Counted from the stretch's first letter, positions 16,352-25,638 are shown. The stretch: 44,803 bases of DNA from an uncultured Bacteroidales bacterium (GCA_947168525.1 CAMVMG010000016.1:1-44803); one strand, 5' to 3'. The notes: generated by a model from the letters alone, not told the origin. Translations and numbers: made by a program.

Positions 16352-17578
16352 TTCCACCAGACGGTCTACTGCCTCGTCCTCGGGTATGTGCCTGAGGACG
16401 GGTTCTTTTTTGCGGTACAGACTCACCATGCCCGCACCCTCGCCCACATAGCCGTAGTCCGCGTCGGCCATCTCGCCGGGGCCGTTTACGATACAGCCCA
16501 TTACGGCAATCACCACGTCCTTCATATCGGAGGTGCGCGCCTTCACGGCCTCGAACGCCTCCTGCAGGTTGTACATGGTGCGGCCGCAGCCGGGGCAGGC
16601 GATGTATTCGGGCTTGTAAAAGCGGCGTCGGCAGGCTTGCATCAGCTCATCGGCGAGGTAGTCCCCGTAAGGAAGGTCCGGGAAGGAGACCTCGTCTATC
16701 TCCCGGTCGATCAGTTTTTTCCCGTAGTCGCAGGCGGCTTTCAGGATTACCTTTTCCCGCTCGCTCAGGCCTTCCGGGGCCGGGGCGCCGGAATAGCGGT
16801 GGGCCAGATATTGGGCCACGGGCACCTCGTTCACAGGGTCTTCCGTGAGCGAAACGCGCACCGTATTTCCGATTCCCTCCGACAGCAGGGTAGAGATGGC
16901 CACACAGGATTTGATGCGGCCGGTGTCGCCGTTGCCGGCCTCCGTCACCCCCACATGCAGAGGGAACACCACGCCTGTCTCCTGCATCAGGGCGGCCAGT
17001 TCCCGGTAGGCCTGGATCATCACCACCGTGTTGGAGGCCTTCAGGGACACCACCACCTGGTAGAAAGAGGCATCCATGCACATCCGGACCCATTCCATGG
17101 CCGCCAGAGCCATAGCCTTGGGCGTATTCCCGTACCGCTCGATGATATACCGGCCCAGGGACCCGTGGTTCAGGCCAATCCGGATGGCCGTTCCATGCTC
17201 CTTGCACACCTCCAGGAACTGCGCAAAGCGCTCCCGGGCCTTCTCGTGGTCGGGATGGAAGTTACCGGGATTGATACGCACCTTCTCCACCACCTTCGCC
17301 GCGGCGATGGCTATCTCCGAGGAGAAGTGGACATCGGCCACCAGCGGGACATCATAGCCCAGGGCGCGGAAACGACGGTGGATCTCTGCGAGGCATTCCA
17401 CGTCTTTGAGGGAGGGGACGGTGATGCGGATGAGCTGCGCCCCTGCGCGGGCCACCTGTACCGCCTGCTCCAGCGAGGCTTCGATATCGGATGTATGGGT
17501 ATTGAGCATCGTCTGGGGGACGATGGGAGCCGTGCCGCCGATGCGGACAGGGCCCACTTTCACTTCCAGTGTTTTCAT
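16325..17578 (-). CDS. ispG: 4-hydroxy-3-methylbut-2-enyl-diphosphate synthase IspG, compact form
   Basis: IspG (GcpE) carries out the sixth step of the non-mevalonate isoprenoid pathway, reducing MEcPP to HMBPP with a [4Fe-4S] cluster. The 417-aa protein has the TIM barrel (VKVGPVRIGG, PLVADVHF, KVRINPGN, RIGLNHGSLG) and a C-terminal domain with CPGCGR and MGCIVNGPGE, which supply the cluster cysteines and a conserved Glu. Many Bacteroidota relatives are near 600 aa because of an extra domain between these parts; that domain is absent here. It is the last gene of the ligA-spoT unit, 2 nt after the OMP gene stop, and overlaps psd by 27 bp. Confidence 0.95.
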   Translation of the reverse strand: MKTLEVKVGPVRIGGTAPIVPQTMLNTHTSDIEASLEQAVQVARAGAQLIRITVPSLKDVECLAEIHRRFRALGYDVPLVADVHFSSEIAIAAAKVVEKVRINPGNFHPDHEKARERFAQFLEVCKEHGTAIRIGLNHGSLGRYIIERYGNTPKAMALAAMEWVRMCMDASFYQVVVSLKASNTVVMIQAYRELAALMQETGVVFPLHVGVTEAGNGDTGRIKSCVAISTLLSEGIGNTVRVSLTEDPVNEVPVAQYLAHRYSGAPAPEGLSEREKVILKAACDYGKKLIDREIDEVSFPDLPYGDYLADELMQACRRRFYKPEYIACPGCGRTMYNLQEAFEAVKARTSDMKDVVIAVMGCIVNGPGEMADADYGYVGEGAGMVSLYRKKEPVLRHIPEDEAVDRLVELIRKDREH

Positions 17579-17580
17579 GC

Positions 17581-18450
17581 TTATCTGTTCTCAGATTCTA
17601 CGATTCGCCTGGCCATCTTTCTGAGCTCCGCGCGGGAGTGCCCGTGCCGGGGTGTCAGCTGATAATACAGGCCGATATTGATGCCGCCGTCCAGCGGATA
17701 GCCGAAACGGTAATAGTACGGGCTGTAGTAGTCCGGCTGCCAGAAGGAGTTCCAACCCCACTTCACATGCACGTTCACATGAATCTCGAAGGGGTCGAAC
17801 ACGAGGCCGAAACCCAGCCCGCCCTTGACGCCGTAGGACACGCGTTTGTCGTAGTCCCGGAAGGCGTGCTCGTACTCCAGGAAGGTGGATGACTGGGCAT
17901 AGGGCTCGTCCGGGATGCGCGTGATAGAAGTCCTGTAGCCGCCATAGAGGCCCACCTTGGCCAGCAGTTTGAAGTGGTCGCCCATGTCGATGTGGAAGTG
18001 TGAGAGCATGAAGGCCTCCGGCACCGTCATCATCATCTTGTAGGCGCCCGATTCCGTAGGGATGTACCCGGTTTCCTTGTTCCGCTTGAACTCGTAGCCC
18101 TCGTAATTCATCTGGGCGCCCAGCTCCAGGGCCATGTTGGGAAAGATTCCGAACATGGTGAAATGGCGGATCAGGGAGAACCCGTACACAGGATACTGGA
18201 CCACCCAGCGCACCGAGCGGTGGGGATTGAAATTGCCGTACTGGAACGATGCGCCGCCGTACACGCCCACCATCCAGTAATCGTTGGGCTTGACCGACTT
18301 GATAGAGGTGCTGTCCAGGTATTCCGGAGTAACTTCCTGCGGCAGGGAGAAGAACTCCTTTTCCAGGTCTACGGTTTCTTCCCGTACCTGGGCGCGGGAC
18401 ACAAAGGCTGCACCAGCGAGCAGCAGACAGATGAGAAGGTGCTTTTTCAT
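17581..18450 (-). CDS. Predicted outer-membrane beta-barrel protein
   Basis: The 289-aa protein begins with a signal peptide (MKKHLLICLLLAGAAFVSRAQ, cut after about residue 21). The rest is rich in Gly, Tyr and Phe with alternating strands (YWMVGVYGGASFQYGN, LLAKVGLYGGYRTS, KGGLGFGLVFDPFEIHVNV). This is the pattern of small Bacteroidota barrels such as the PorT-like family. It ends in a short basic tail (RAELRKMARRIVESENR) rather than a terminal Phe, which is unusual for a barrel. Its ATG overlaps the stop of the preceding Ig-like lipoprotein gene by 4 bp. The two surface proteins may therefore work together. The specific family is not certain. Confidence 0.75.
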   Translation of the reverse strand: MKKHLLICLLLAGAAFVSRAQVREETVDLEKEFFSLPQEVTPEYLDSTSIKSVKPNDYWMVGVYGGASFQYGNFNPHRSVRWVVQYPVYGFSLIRHFTMFGIFPNMALELGAQMNYEGYEFKRNKETGYIPTESGAYKMMMTVPEAFMLSHFHIDMGDHFKLLAKVGLYGGYRTSITRIPDEPYAQSSTFLEYEHAFRDYDKRVSYGVKGGLGFGLVFDPFEIHVNVHVKWGWNSFWQPDYYSPYYYRFGYPLDGGINIGLYYQLTPRHGHSRAELRKMARRIVESENR

Positions 18451-20240
18451 CGGAACATCTCCTCCATGTCTATCGTCCAGACCATCTCCGAGCGCTCCAG
18501 CACCTTGATCAGGAACTGGTCATCTACCTTGAAGAAACGCACCTTCTCCGGCTGCCGGTGCTCCAGCAGGTTACCGGTATCTACCAGATTGTTGCCGTTC
18601 ACATCCTCGGTCATGCGGATGCAGTAAGAGGCTTCTTTCAAATAGGGAAACACAACCGGGCCGTCTTCGTGCACGATGAAACTCCTGATAATCTTGTCCC
18701 GTTTCTCGTTGAGCAGGTCGATAATGTATTTGTTGTGTACGCCGGAAAGTTCCAGGCAGATGGAACTGAGCTTGTCGTCCGTGGGAAGGGTCACCTTCAG
18801 GAGCGTACTGTCGTTCCGGTAGCCGTTGATGTCCCGGAACCGCCGGTGCGGCACCCGCAGGATATAGTCGTAGCCCTTCTGGAATGGCTCTTCCGGCATA
18901 ATCCGGAACTTGCGCAGGTTGGTGGAATCCTGTGTCACGGTCACGGCCAGGAGCGACTCCTGCTGACGGGGATTCACCGCCCGCAGTTTCAGGGAGTCCC
19001 AGCCGTCCTCGATCAGCGGATACTTGAACTCCAGCTCGAAACCGTACTGCTCCACCGTAGTGGGCTCGGCCGTGGACTTGAAGGTGCACAGAGTGTCCTC
19101 GTGCTTGAGGTCCCGGGTGGAGCTTTTCATCATCTCTGCCCGCAGTTTGCGGTCCAGGGCCAGCTTGAGGGTCTCGTCCGTGGCTTTTTTCACCCCGGTA
19201 GAGTCTGTCTTGTCGTAGCGGACCACCACCTGCAGGGTGTCCGGAATCTTGCCCTGCTCGTTCACCCACAGCTCCAGGGAATCCCGCTCCGGATTGAACT
19301 GGGAGATGAGCTTTTCCCGCGGCAGCCCCTTGACGCGGAGGTCGTGCACCACGGCATCCGGGGCATTGAAGGTGACGTAGGCGCTCCTCAGGTCTACCCG
19401 CGCCTTGTTCATGATCATCTGCTTGGATGGCGTTTCCCGGAACAGGCTCAGTTCCATCTCCGTCTTTCGGGCCAGGCACAGCAGCGTATCTTTCATGTCG
19501 AATTTCTTGAACTCGTACAGGGAATCGTTGATCACGGTCACCGGACGGAACAGGGAGTCCAGGAACGCGACCATTTCGTTGTCGGGCTCATAGATATTGT
19601 TGTTGTTGGCGTCTTTCAGGGCGTACACCCGGTACAGGGTGTCCTGGATGTTGCGGAGGGAAAAGAAGCCCCAGTCGTCGGTGCGGGCCGCGGCATCCGG
19701 CCGATGCAGGAAGATGGCGGAGTCGGCATGGTCCTTATAGAAGAGCACCGTAGCGCCCTTCACGGGCATTAGGGTGTTGCAGTCCTGGACCAGGCCTGTC
19801 ACGGCCATGGAATCGATCTGGTCTCCCGTGGAAAATACCAGGGTATAGCCGGGGAACAGGTTGCCCTCGTTGTTGTCCTGGATGGCGCCCGTCAGGTCCA
19901 GGGTGTAGGTGGTGTTGGGCACGAGATCTTCTTCGAAGCTCACCACCACCGACTTGCCCTTGATTACGGCCTTGGGCTTCTTCTCCTGCGGAGGGGAGAG
20001 AAAGATGCCGTTTACGTCCTTTATCTTCACGTACTCATTGAAGGTGAAGCGCACGGTGGTGTTGTGCACCGGTACGTTGGTGGCGCCAGGCAGGGGGGCG
20101 ATCTTCACAATCACGGGCGGGATGGTGTCCTTTGGCCCGCCGGAAGGGGAGGCCGTGGTATTGGCACAGCCGGAGGGGAACATCATGGCGCCCAGGACAA
20201 GGGCGGCCGGTATCAGGGGGAGAAACTTATTCAGGTTCAT
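18447..20240 (-). CDS. Lipoprotein with Ig-like (Big_5) domain
   Basis: The 597-aa protein starts at ATG 20240 with a lipoprotein signal (LGAMMFPSGC; acylated Cys25). After a Ser/Pro/Gly linker comes a Big_5-type Ig-like domain (about 40-140: DTIPPVIVKIAPLPGATNVP, FTFNEYVKI, PNTTYTLDLTGAIQDNN). A probable beta-sandwich repeat (VTGLVQDCNTLMPVKGATV, about 150-230) and a long beta-rich remainder follow. Bacteroidota have a conserved lipoprotein family of this type; its function is unknown. The ATG overlaps the spoT stop (ATGA), and its stop overlaps the barrel gene. The in-frame extension upstream runs through spoT and was rejected. Confidence 0.85.
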   Translation of the reverse strand: MNLNKFLPLIPAALVLGAMMFPSGCANTTASPSGGPKDTIPPVIVKIAPLPGATNVPVHNTTVRFTFNEYVKIKDVNGIFLSPPQEKKPKAVIKGKSVVVSFEEDLVPNTTYTLDLTGAIQDNNEGNLFPGYTLVFSTGDQIDSMAVTGLVQDCNTLMPVKGATVLFYKDHADSAIFLHRPDAAARTDDWGFFSLRNIQDTLYRVYALKDANNNNIYEPDNEMVAFLDSLFRPVTVINDSLYEFKKFDMKDTLLCLARKTEMELSLFRETPSKQMIMNKARVDLRSAYVTFNAPDAVVHDLRVKGLPREKLISQFNPERDSLELWVNEQGKIPDTLQVVVRYDKTDSTGVKKATDETLKLALDRKLRAEMMKSSTRDLKHEDTLCTFKSTAEPTTVEQYGFELEFKYPLIEDGWDSLKLRAVNPRQQESLLAVTVTQDSTNLRKFRIMPEEPFQKGYDYILRVPHRRFRDINGYRNDSTLLKVTLPTDDKLSSICLELSGVHNKYIIDLLNEKRDKIIRSFIVHEDGPVVFPYLKEASYCIRMTEDVNGNNLVDTGNLLEHRQPEKVRFFKVDDQFLIKVLERSEMVWTIDMEEMFR

Positions 20241-22477
20241 AGTTCGCTTCTTGTAACGTTGCTGATTCCTTCGATGGAGGAAAGTTTGCGGATCATCTTT
20301 TCCAGGATGTCTCGGGAATTCACATACAGGTCTATATAGCCCTCGAACAGGCCGCCTTCGGCCGACAGGTTCAGCCGCCGCATGTTCACACCCATCACCA
20401 GGGACAGGTAGCGGGAAATCTCGTTGAGCAGCCCCACGCGGTCGATGCCGCGCAGCGACAGACGCACCAGGAAGGAATTGTCCTCGGTCTGATGCTCCAG
20501 CCACTTGGGAACCACCACCCAGTCTCCGTGCAGGGCGGCAATGTTCTCCGCCACCGGGCAGCTCTTCTTGTGGATGGTGATGGTGCCGTCCGGCGCCTTG
20601 AAACCCACCACAGGGTCTCCGGGGATGGGATTGCAGCAGCTGGCGATCGCATACTGCACTCCGGAAGGGTCTTCCGAGCCGATGAGGATGGTCTCGCCCT
20701 GCGGGGCCTCTTCCTTCTGCTCCCGGCCCAGAACCTTGCGGATCCAGGAAAGCCGGTTGCCGGAAGAGCGCTTTAGCACCTCTGCCAGGTTACCCAGATT
20801 CAGCGAGCCGATGCCAATCTTGTAGAAAAGCTCTTCGCGGGAGCCCGCCTTGTATGCCACCTCGACCCGCTGCAGGGTTTTCTCGTCGCACTTAAAGCCC
20901 AGTGCTTCCACTTGGCCTTCAAGGGTTTTCCGGCCGAACTCCACCGTCTGGCGGCGTTCGTTCTTGAAAAAGTCCATCACCTGGTTGCGGGCGCGGCGGG
21001 TAACCAGGAACTGCAGCCACTCGCGCTGGGGCTTGCCGTCCTCGGCCGTGATAATCTCTATCTTGTCGCCGGTTTTGAGCACCTGGCCCAGTTTCACCAG
21101 CCGCTGGTTCACCTTGGCGGCGATGGCCTTGTTGCCCACCTCCGAATGGATGGAATAGGCAAAGTCCAGGGCCGTGGAGCCCTTCTGGATGGTTCGCTGC
21201 TCGCCTTTGGGCGTGTATACATAGATTTCCGCGCTGGTGAGGTCGTTGTGGATAATATCCAGCAGTTCCAGGGCGTTCACGTCCGGATTCACCAGGATAT
21301 CCTTGATCCGGGACAGCCAGGTGTCCATCTCCTTGTCGCCCTCGCCCAGGTACCCGTCTTTCTTGTAGGCCCAGTGGGCGGCGATGCCCTTCTCCGCGAT
21401 GTCGTCCATGCGGCGGGTGCGGATCTGTACCTCTATCCACACGCCCGTAGCGCTGAGCAAGGTGCAGTGCAGGCTCTCGTAGCCGTTGGACTTGGGATTC
21501 TTTACCCAGTCCCTGAGGCGCTCCGGCATGTAGCGGTAGATGCCCGTGATGATGGAGAAGATATGGTAGCACTGGTCGCGTTCCGAGTCCGGCGTGTCCC
21601 GGCGGGCATCGAAGATGATGCGGATGGCATACAGGTCGTACACTTCCTCGAAGGGAATCTGCTTGGTCTGCATCTTGTGCCAGGCCGAATACGGGGTTTT
21701 CACCCGCTTCTTGATCTCGAACTTGAAACCGGCGGCCGTGAGGGCGTCGGAGATGGGTTTCACGAATTCGTTCATCTCGTTTTCCCGCTCCAGGATGTTC
21801 TTGTTAATCCGGGCGTCGATATCCTTGTAGGCCTCGGGCTCCTTGTAGCGCAGCCAGATGTTCTCCAGCTCGCTCTTGATGCTGTACAGGCCCAGCCGGT
21901 GCGCAAGGGGGATGAAGATGAACATGGTCTCTGACAGGATCTTGTCCCGCTTGTGCTCGGGCATGTGCTCGATGGTGCGGCAGTTGTGCAGGCGGTCGGC
22001 CAGTTTGATCAGGACCACCCGGACATCGTCGTTGAGGGTGAGCAGGATCCGCTTGAAGTTCTCGGCCTGGAGGCTCTGCTGCGAGAGGTCTTTCTCCAGC
22101 CCGGTATCCAGCACGTTCTTGATCTTGGTGAGCCCGTCCACCAGAGTGGCGATCTTGCTGCCGAACTCCCGCTGGATGTCCTCTACCGTGTAGTCCGTGT
22201 CTTCCACCACGTCGTGCAGCAGCGCGGCGGCAATGGATTTGCAGCCCAGGCCGATATCGTCCACCACAATCCGCGCCACGGCGATGGGATGGAGCATGTA
22301 GGGCTCCCCGCTGCGGCGCCGCACGTTCCGGTGGGCATCGTTGGCAAAGTCAAACGCCTTCTGCACCACCGCCAACTCTTCCTCGCCGGTACAACGCTTC
22401 CGGGCGCTCTCCCTGAGGAGCGCATAGTCCTGGTCGATCAACTGGTAATCTTTCTCTGTAAATTCCGAAAAACTCAT
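20237..22477 (-). CDS. spoT: Bifunctional (p)ppGpp synthetase/hydrolase (RelA/SpoT family)
   Basis: This enzyme makes and degrades the stringent-response alarmone (p)ppGpp. The 746-aa protein has the full order: an HD hydrolase domain with His63 and the His88-Asp89 pair (ALLHDVVED), a synthetase domain (YDLYAIRI, SNGYESLHCTLL, about 240-360), TGS (about 400-460) and a C-terminal ACT domain (about 670-746). The intact HD motif supports hydrolase activity, so it is probably the single long RSH of this organism. It starts 13 nt after the yihY stop and overlaps the next gene by 4 bp. Confidence 0.97.
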   Translation of the reverse strand: MSFSEFTEKDYQLIDQDYALLRESARKRCTGEEELAVVQKAFDFANDAHRNVRRRSGEPYMLHPIAVARIVVDDIGLGCKSIAAALLHDVVEDTDYTVEDIQREFGSKIATLVDGLTKIKNVLDTGLEKDLSQQSLQAENFKRILLTLNDDVRVVLIKLADRLHNCRTIEHMPEHKRDKILSETMFIFIPLAHRLGLYSIKSELENIWLRYKEPEAYKDIDARINKNILERENEMNEFVKPISDALTAAGFKFEIKKRVKTPYSAWHKMQTKQIPFEEVYDLYAIRIIFDARRDTPDSERDQCYHIFSIITGIYRYMPERLRDWVKNPKSNGYESLHCTLLSATGVWIEVQIRTRRMDDIAEKGIAAHWAYKKDGYLGEGDKEMDTWLSRIKDILVNPDVNALELLDIIHNDLTSAEIYVYTPKGEQRTIQKGSTALDFAYSIHSEVGNKAIAAKVNQRLVKLGQVLKTGDKIEIITAEDGKPQREWLQFLVTRRARNQVMDFFKNERRQTVEFGRKTLEGQVEALGFKCDEKTLQRVEVAYKAGSREELFYKIGIGSLNLGNLAEVLKRSSGNRLSWIRKVLGREQKEEAPQGETILIGSEDPSGVQYAIASCCNPIPGDPVVGFKAPDGTITIHKKSCPVAENIAALHGDWVVVPKWLEHQTEDNSFLVRLSLRGIDRVGLLNEISRYLSLVMGVNMRRLNLSAEGGLFEGYIDLYVNSRDILEKMIRKLSSIEGISNVTRSEL

Positions 22478-22490
22478 AGCCTCTCTGTCT

Positions 22491-23471
22491 TTAGTCGGTC
22501 CTGGCCTTGCTCAGGCGGAGATGATGGCTTTCCACGTTCTGGAAAGCGTACGAGAGTTCCGCCCCGTACAGGATGATGGTCCATCCCAGGTTGAGCCAGA
22601 TCATGAACAGGGGAATGGCCGCCAGCACGCCGTACACGGCATTCTGCTTGGCCACCATCACCTGCGTCTCCAGGTACAGGTACTGCACCAGGGTAAAGAT
22701 GAGCCCGGCGATCAGAGCCGCCTTGAAGGCATGCCTGGAATGCACCCTGGTGCCGGGTATATACTTGAACATCAGCGTCAACACCAATACGATGACGCCG
22801 GCGAACAGCACCCACGACAAGAATGTCTTGAGGCTGTCGGAGAAAAAAAGGTCTCCGGGAACGATCCAGTCCAGCACATGGGAATAGACCACCGACCCGG
22901 AGAAGAAAATAATCACCACAAAGGGAGCCAGAATCATGATGCCGATCACCACGCCCATCATCTTCAGGAATTTCTGCTCCCGCTCTACCCGCCAGACGTT
23001 GTTGAACACCTGGCGCACGGTGATCATCAGCGAAATCACGATCCACAGGAACGAGGCCATGGAAATAAAGCCGAACAGGCCGGATTCCGCGGTGTTCACA
23101 ATGGCATCGGCCGCCTTCAGGAGGGAGTCGATCAGGTCCTGTTCCCCCAGATTGGCGTAGAGGATCTCGGCAAAACGGTCCCTGAGGCCCACTCCGTCTG
23201 TCAGGTAAAAGCCGATGGCGATGGCCGGGACCACGGACAGCATGCTCTTGTAGGCCAGGGCCGTCACTTGATAGCCGATTTTCTGGTCCGTGAAGGTGTC
23301 CAGCATCAGGAGCACGGTGCGGGCGTCCTGCAGCAGGCGGGCTTTCCAGCGGGAGAAGTCTTCCGTGTTCAGGTACCAGATGTCGTGGGTGAGGAAACGC
23401 ACGATGCGCCCGATCCAGATGGAAATCCACCGGACCAGGACTTCAAGCCTATGGACCATTCGCCGGAACAT
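22491..23471 (-). CDS. YihY/BrkB-family inner-membrane protein
   Basis: The 326-aa protein is a polytopic membrane protein with about six hydrophobic helices. It has YihY/BrkB features (ALAYKSMLSVVPAIAIGFYL near 92-111, MIWLNLGWTIILYGAELSYAF near 285-305). The family was once annotated as ribonuclease BN, which is wrong; its transport or envelope role is still not settled. It begins 2 nt after the ligA stop and lies 13 nt before spoT. The shared operon suggests co-expression but not a shared function. Confidence 0.92.
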   Translation of the reverse strand: MFRRMVHRLEVLVRWISIWIGRIVRFLTHDIWYLNTEDFSRWKARLLQDARTVLLMLDTFTDQKIGYQVTALAYKSMLSVVPAIAIGFYLTDGVGLRDRFAEILYANLGEQDLIDSLLKAADAIVNTAESGLFGFISMASFLWIVISLMITVRQVFNNVWRVEREQKFLKMMGVVIGIMILAPFVVIIFFSGSVVYSHVLDWIVPGDLFFSDSLKTFLSWVLFAGVIVLVLTLMFKYIPGTRVHSRHAFKAALIAGLIFTLVQYLYLETQVMVAKQNAVYGVLAAIPLFMIWLNLGWTIILYGAELSYAFQNVESHHLRLSKARTD

Positions 23472-23473
23472 CT

Positions 23474-25609
23474 TCAGAACAAGGTGGGTTCAAGGTTTTC
23501 AGGCATTCCGGCGGAGGGACCCTCTGCCGGAGCATTTTCCCGTACAGGGTCGCGAAGCGACGCGGAGGCAGAGGGTCCCTCCGCCGGAATGCCTGCCAAC
23601 TGGCGGAAGGCGGCCTCGTCCAGGACGGTGATGCCCAGCTGCTCCGCCTTTTTCATCTTCTCCGGCCCGGGTTTGCTGCCGGAGAGGAGGTAATCCGTCT
23701 TAGCGCTCACGGAAGAGGTGTTCTTACCGCCGTACGCCTCGATCAGGGCTTTCATCTCTTCCCGGGAAACGGAGAAGTTGCCGCTGATTACAATGCTTTT
23801 ACCCGCGAGGGCGTTGGACACGGGCCCCGCCTTCTGCTCCAGCGAGAACTGCAAGCCCGCGGCGGAGAGGCGATCCAGCTCTTCCCGGGTGGCAGGGGAG
23901 CGAAAATAGGCCAGGACGCTGTCGGCAATCACTTCCCCCACTTCCGGCACTGCCAGCAGCTCTTCCCGCGAGGCCGACGCCACCGCCTCCATGCTGCCGA
24001 AGTGGCGGGCGATGTCCCGGGCGGTGGTTTCTCCCACGTAGCGGATGCCCAGGGCGAAGAGAACGCGCTCGAAGGGCACCTTCCGGGAGGCCCTGAGGCT
24101 GTCCAGGAAGCGACGGGCCGACTTTTCCTTCCAGCCCTCCAGCACCAGGAGCTGGGACTCCCGCAGGGTGAAGAAATCGGCCGGGGTGCGTACCAGGTTC
24201 AGGTTGTAGAGCTGCTCCACGGTGGCCTCGCCGGCCAGCACGTTCATGGCCTTGCGGGACAGGAAATGGATGAGCCGCCCCTTGATCTGGGTGGGGCAGC
24301 CGGTGGTATTGGGGCAGAACCAGCGGGCTTCTCCCTCCGGCTTTACCAGGAGGGTGCCGCAGTCCGGGCACACCCGGGGGAAAACGGGCACAACGGCCCC
24401 TGGAGCCCGCCGGGACAGGTCCACGCCCGTAATCTTGGGAATGATCTCGCCGCCCTTTTCCACATACACCCAGTCTCCTTCGTGGATGTCCAGGCTGCGG
24501 ATCTGGTCTTCATTGACCAGCGTGGCCCGCTTGACCATGGTGCCGCTCAGCAGCACCGGTTCCATGTTGGCCACAGGGGTTACCGCCCCGGTGCGCCCCA
24601 CCTGATAGTCGATGGACAGGATGGGGGTGCAGGCCTGTTCCGCCTTGAATTTGTAGGCCACAGCCCAGCGCGGGCTCTTGGCCGTATAGCCCAGGGTGTC
24701 CTGGCAGGAAAGCTCGTTGATCTTAATCACGATGCCGTCCGTGGCGTAGGGGAGTTCCTTGCGCGAGCGGTCCCAGTAGGCGATGAAGTCTTCGATTTCC
24801 CGGATGGAATGGCAAATCTGCCGCTTGTCCGACACGGGGAGGCCCCAGGAGGCGGCGGCGGAAAGGGCTGCGTCGTGGGTGGGGTAGTCTACCTGGCCCA
24901 CAGGAATGTGGTACAGGGTGCAGAACAGACCGCGCCGGGCCACTTCTTCCGGGTCCTGCAACTTGAGCGACCCGCTGGCGGCGTTGCGCGGATTGGCGAA
25001 GAGAGGTTCCTCGGCCAGTTCCCGCTCATGGTTCAGGCGATCGAACGACTCGTAGGGCATCAGGACCTCTCCGCGGATCTCGAACTCTTCCGGATAGCCG
25101 CTACCCTTCAGTGCATGCGGGATGGAGGCGATGCGCCAGGCGTTTTCGGTGACATCGTCTCCCACCACGCCGTCACCGCGGGTGAGGGCGCGGAAGAGTT
25201 TTCCCTTCCGGTAGGTGAGGCAGATGGCGGTGCCGTCGAACTTGAGCTCGCAGCAGTATGTAAAGGCCGATTCCAGGGATTTGGAGGCCCGCTCCACGAA
25301 TTCTTCCACCTCCTGTACGGAATAGGTGTTGCCCAGCGAGAGCATGGGGTACTTGTGCGGATATTTGGCGAAACCGCCCTCTGCGGGAGCCATGCCGGGG
25401 GTCTCCAGGTCTGAGCCCACGCGGCGGGTGGGGGAGTCTTCCGTGGCATACTCCGGAAAAGCGGCCTCCAGGCGCTCCAGCTCATGCATCAGCTGGTCGT
25501 ACTCGAAGTCGCTCATGGTGGGCGCATTATCCACATAATACTTCCGGCTGTTCTCCCACAGAACCGCCTTCAGCTGCTCTATCCTTTGTTTGGCACTGGT
25601 GTAATCCAT
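23474..25609 (-). CDS. ligA: NAD-dependent DNA ligase LigA with repeat-derived C-terminal tail
   Basis: LigA seals nicks in DNA using NAD+. The start is ATG 25609 (MDYTSAKQRIEQL); a start 30 nt earlier lacks family sequence. The 711-aa protein has domain Ia and the adenylation domain with Lys123 in ELKFDG, an OB fold, a Cys4 zinc finger (Cys414, 417, 432, 438), helix-hairpin-helix motifs and a BRCT domain (about 595-672). After the normal BRCT end (DEAAFRQLAG) there are 38 extra residues in which AEGPSA occurs twice. These are encoded by an inverted-repeat element (23500-23595). All catalytic parts are intact, so the ligase should be active. The tail is probably tolerated, not functional. Confidence 0.96.
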   Translation of the reverse strand: MDYTSAKQRIEQLKAVLWENSRKYYVDNAPTMSDFEYDQLMHELERLEAAFPEYATEDSPTRRVGSDLETPGMAPAEGGFAKYPHKYPMLSLGNTYSVQEVEEFVERASKSLESAFTYCCELKFDGTAICLTYRKGKLFRALTRGDGVVGDDVTENAWRIASIPHALKGSGYPEEFEIRGEVLMPYESFDRLNHERELAEEPLFANPRNAASGSLKLQDPEEVARRGLFCTLYHIPVGQVDYPTHDAALSAAASWGLPVSDKRQICHSIREIEDFIAYWDRSRKELPYATDGIVIKINELSCQDTLGYTAKSPRWAVAYKFKAEQACTPILSIDYQVGRTGAVTPVANMEPVLLSGTMVKRATLVNEDQIRSLDIHEGDWVYVEKGGEIIPKITGVDLSRRAPGAVVPVFPRVCPDCGTLLVKPEGEARWFCPNTTGCPTQIKGRLIHFLSRKAMNVLAGEATVEQLYNLNLVRTPADFFTLRESQLLVLEGWKEKSARRFLDSLRASRKVPFERVLFALGIRYVGETTARDIARHFGSMEAVASASREELLAVPEVGEVIADSVLAYFRSPATREELDRLSAAGLQFSLEQKAGPVSNALAGKSIVISGNFSVSREEMKALIEAYGGKNTSSVSAKTDYLLSGSKPGPEKMKKAEQLGITVLDEAAFRQLAGIPAEGPSASASLRDPVRENAPAEGPSAGMPENLEPTLF
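23500..23595. repeat. REP/BIME-like double-hairpin element inside the 3' end of ligA
   Basis: Two perfect 29-bp inverted arms (23500-23528 and 23567-23595) flank a 38-bp spacer. Each arm is itself an imperfect hairpin: GGCGGAGGG-A-CCCTCTGCC, 9-bp arms with one mismatch. The spacer holds a further 5-bp hairpin (GTCGC-GAA-GCGAC). This architecture, two head-to-head small imperfect palindromes, is that of REP/BIME elements. It is read in frame as the LigA tail and gives the two AEGPSA repeats. No transposase is nearby. I noticed no second copy in the window. Confidence 0.8.
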
Positions 25610-25623
25610 CTCATCGCGCGTAT

Positions 25624-25638
25624 GCACATGTGCGCACA
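25624..25638. promoter_or_regulatory. Overlapping palindromes in the ligA leader
   Basis: GCACATGTGC (25624-25633) and TGTGCGCACA (25629-25638) are two perfect 10-bp palindromes that share five bases. They lie between the ligA -7 box and ATG. Their place and symmetry suit an operator for a dimeric regulator. Confidence 0.35.

Noticed and set aside
23500..23595. Intrinsic terminator for ligA
   Set aside because: The double hairpin lies before the ligA stop, lacks a following T-run and is followed by co-oriented genes 2 nt after the stop.
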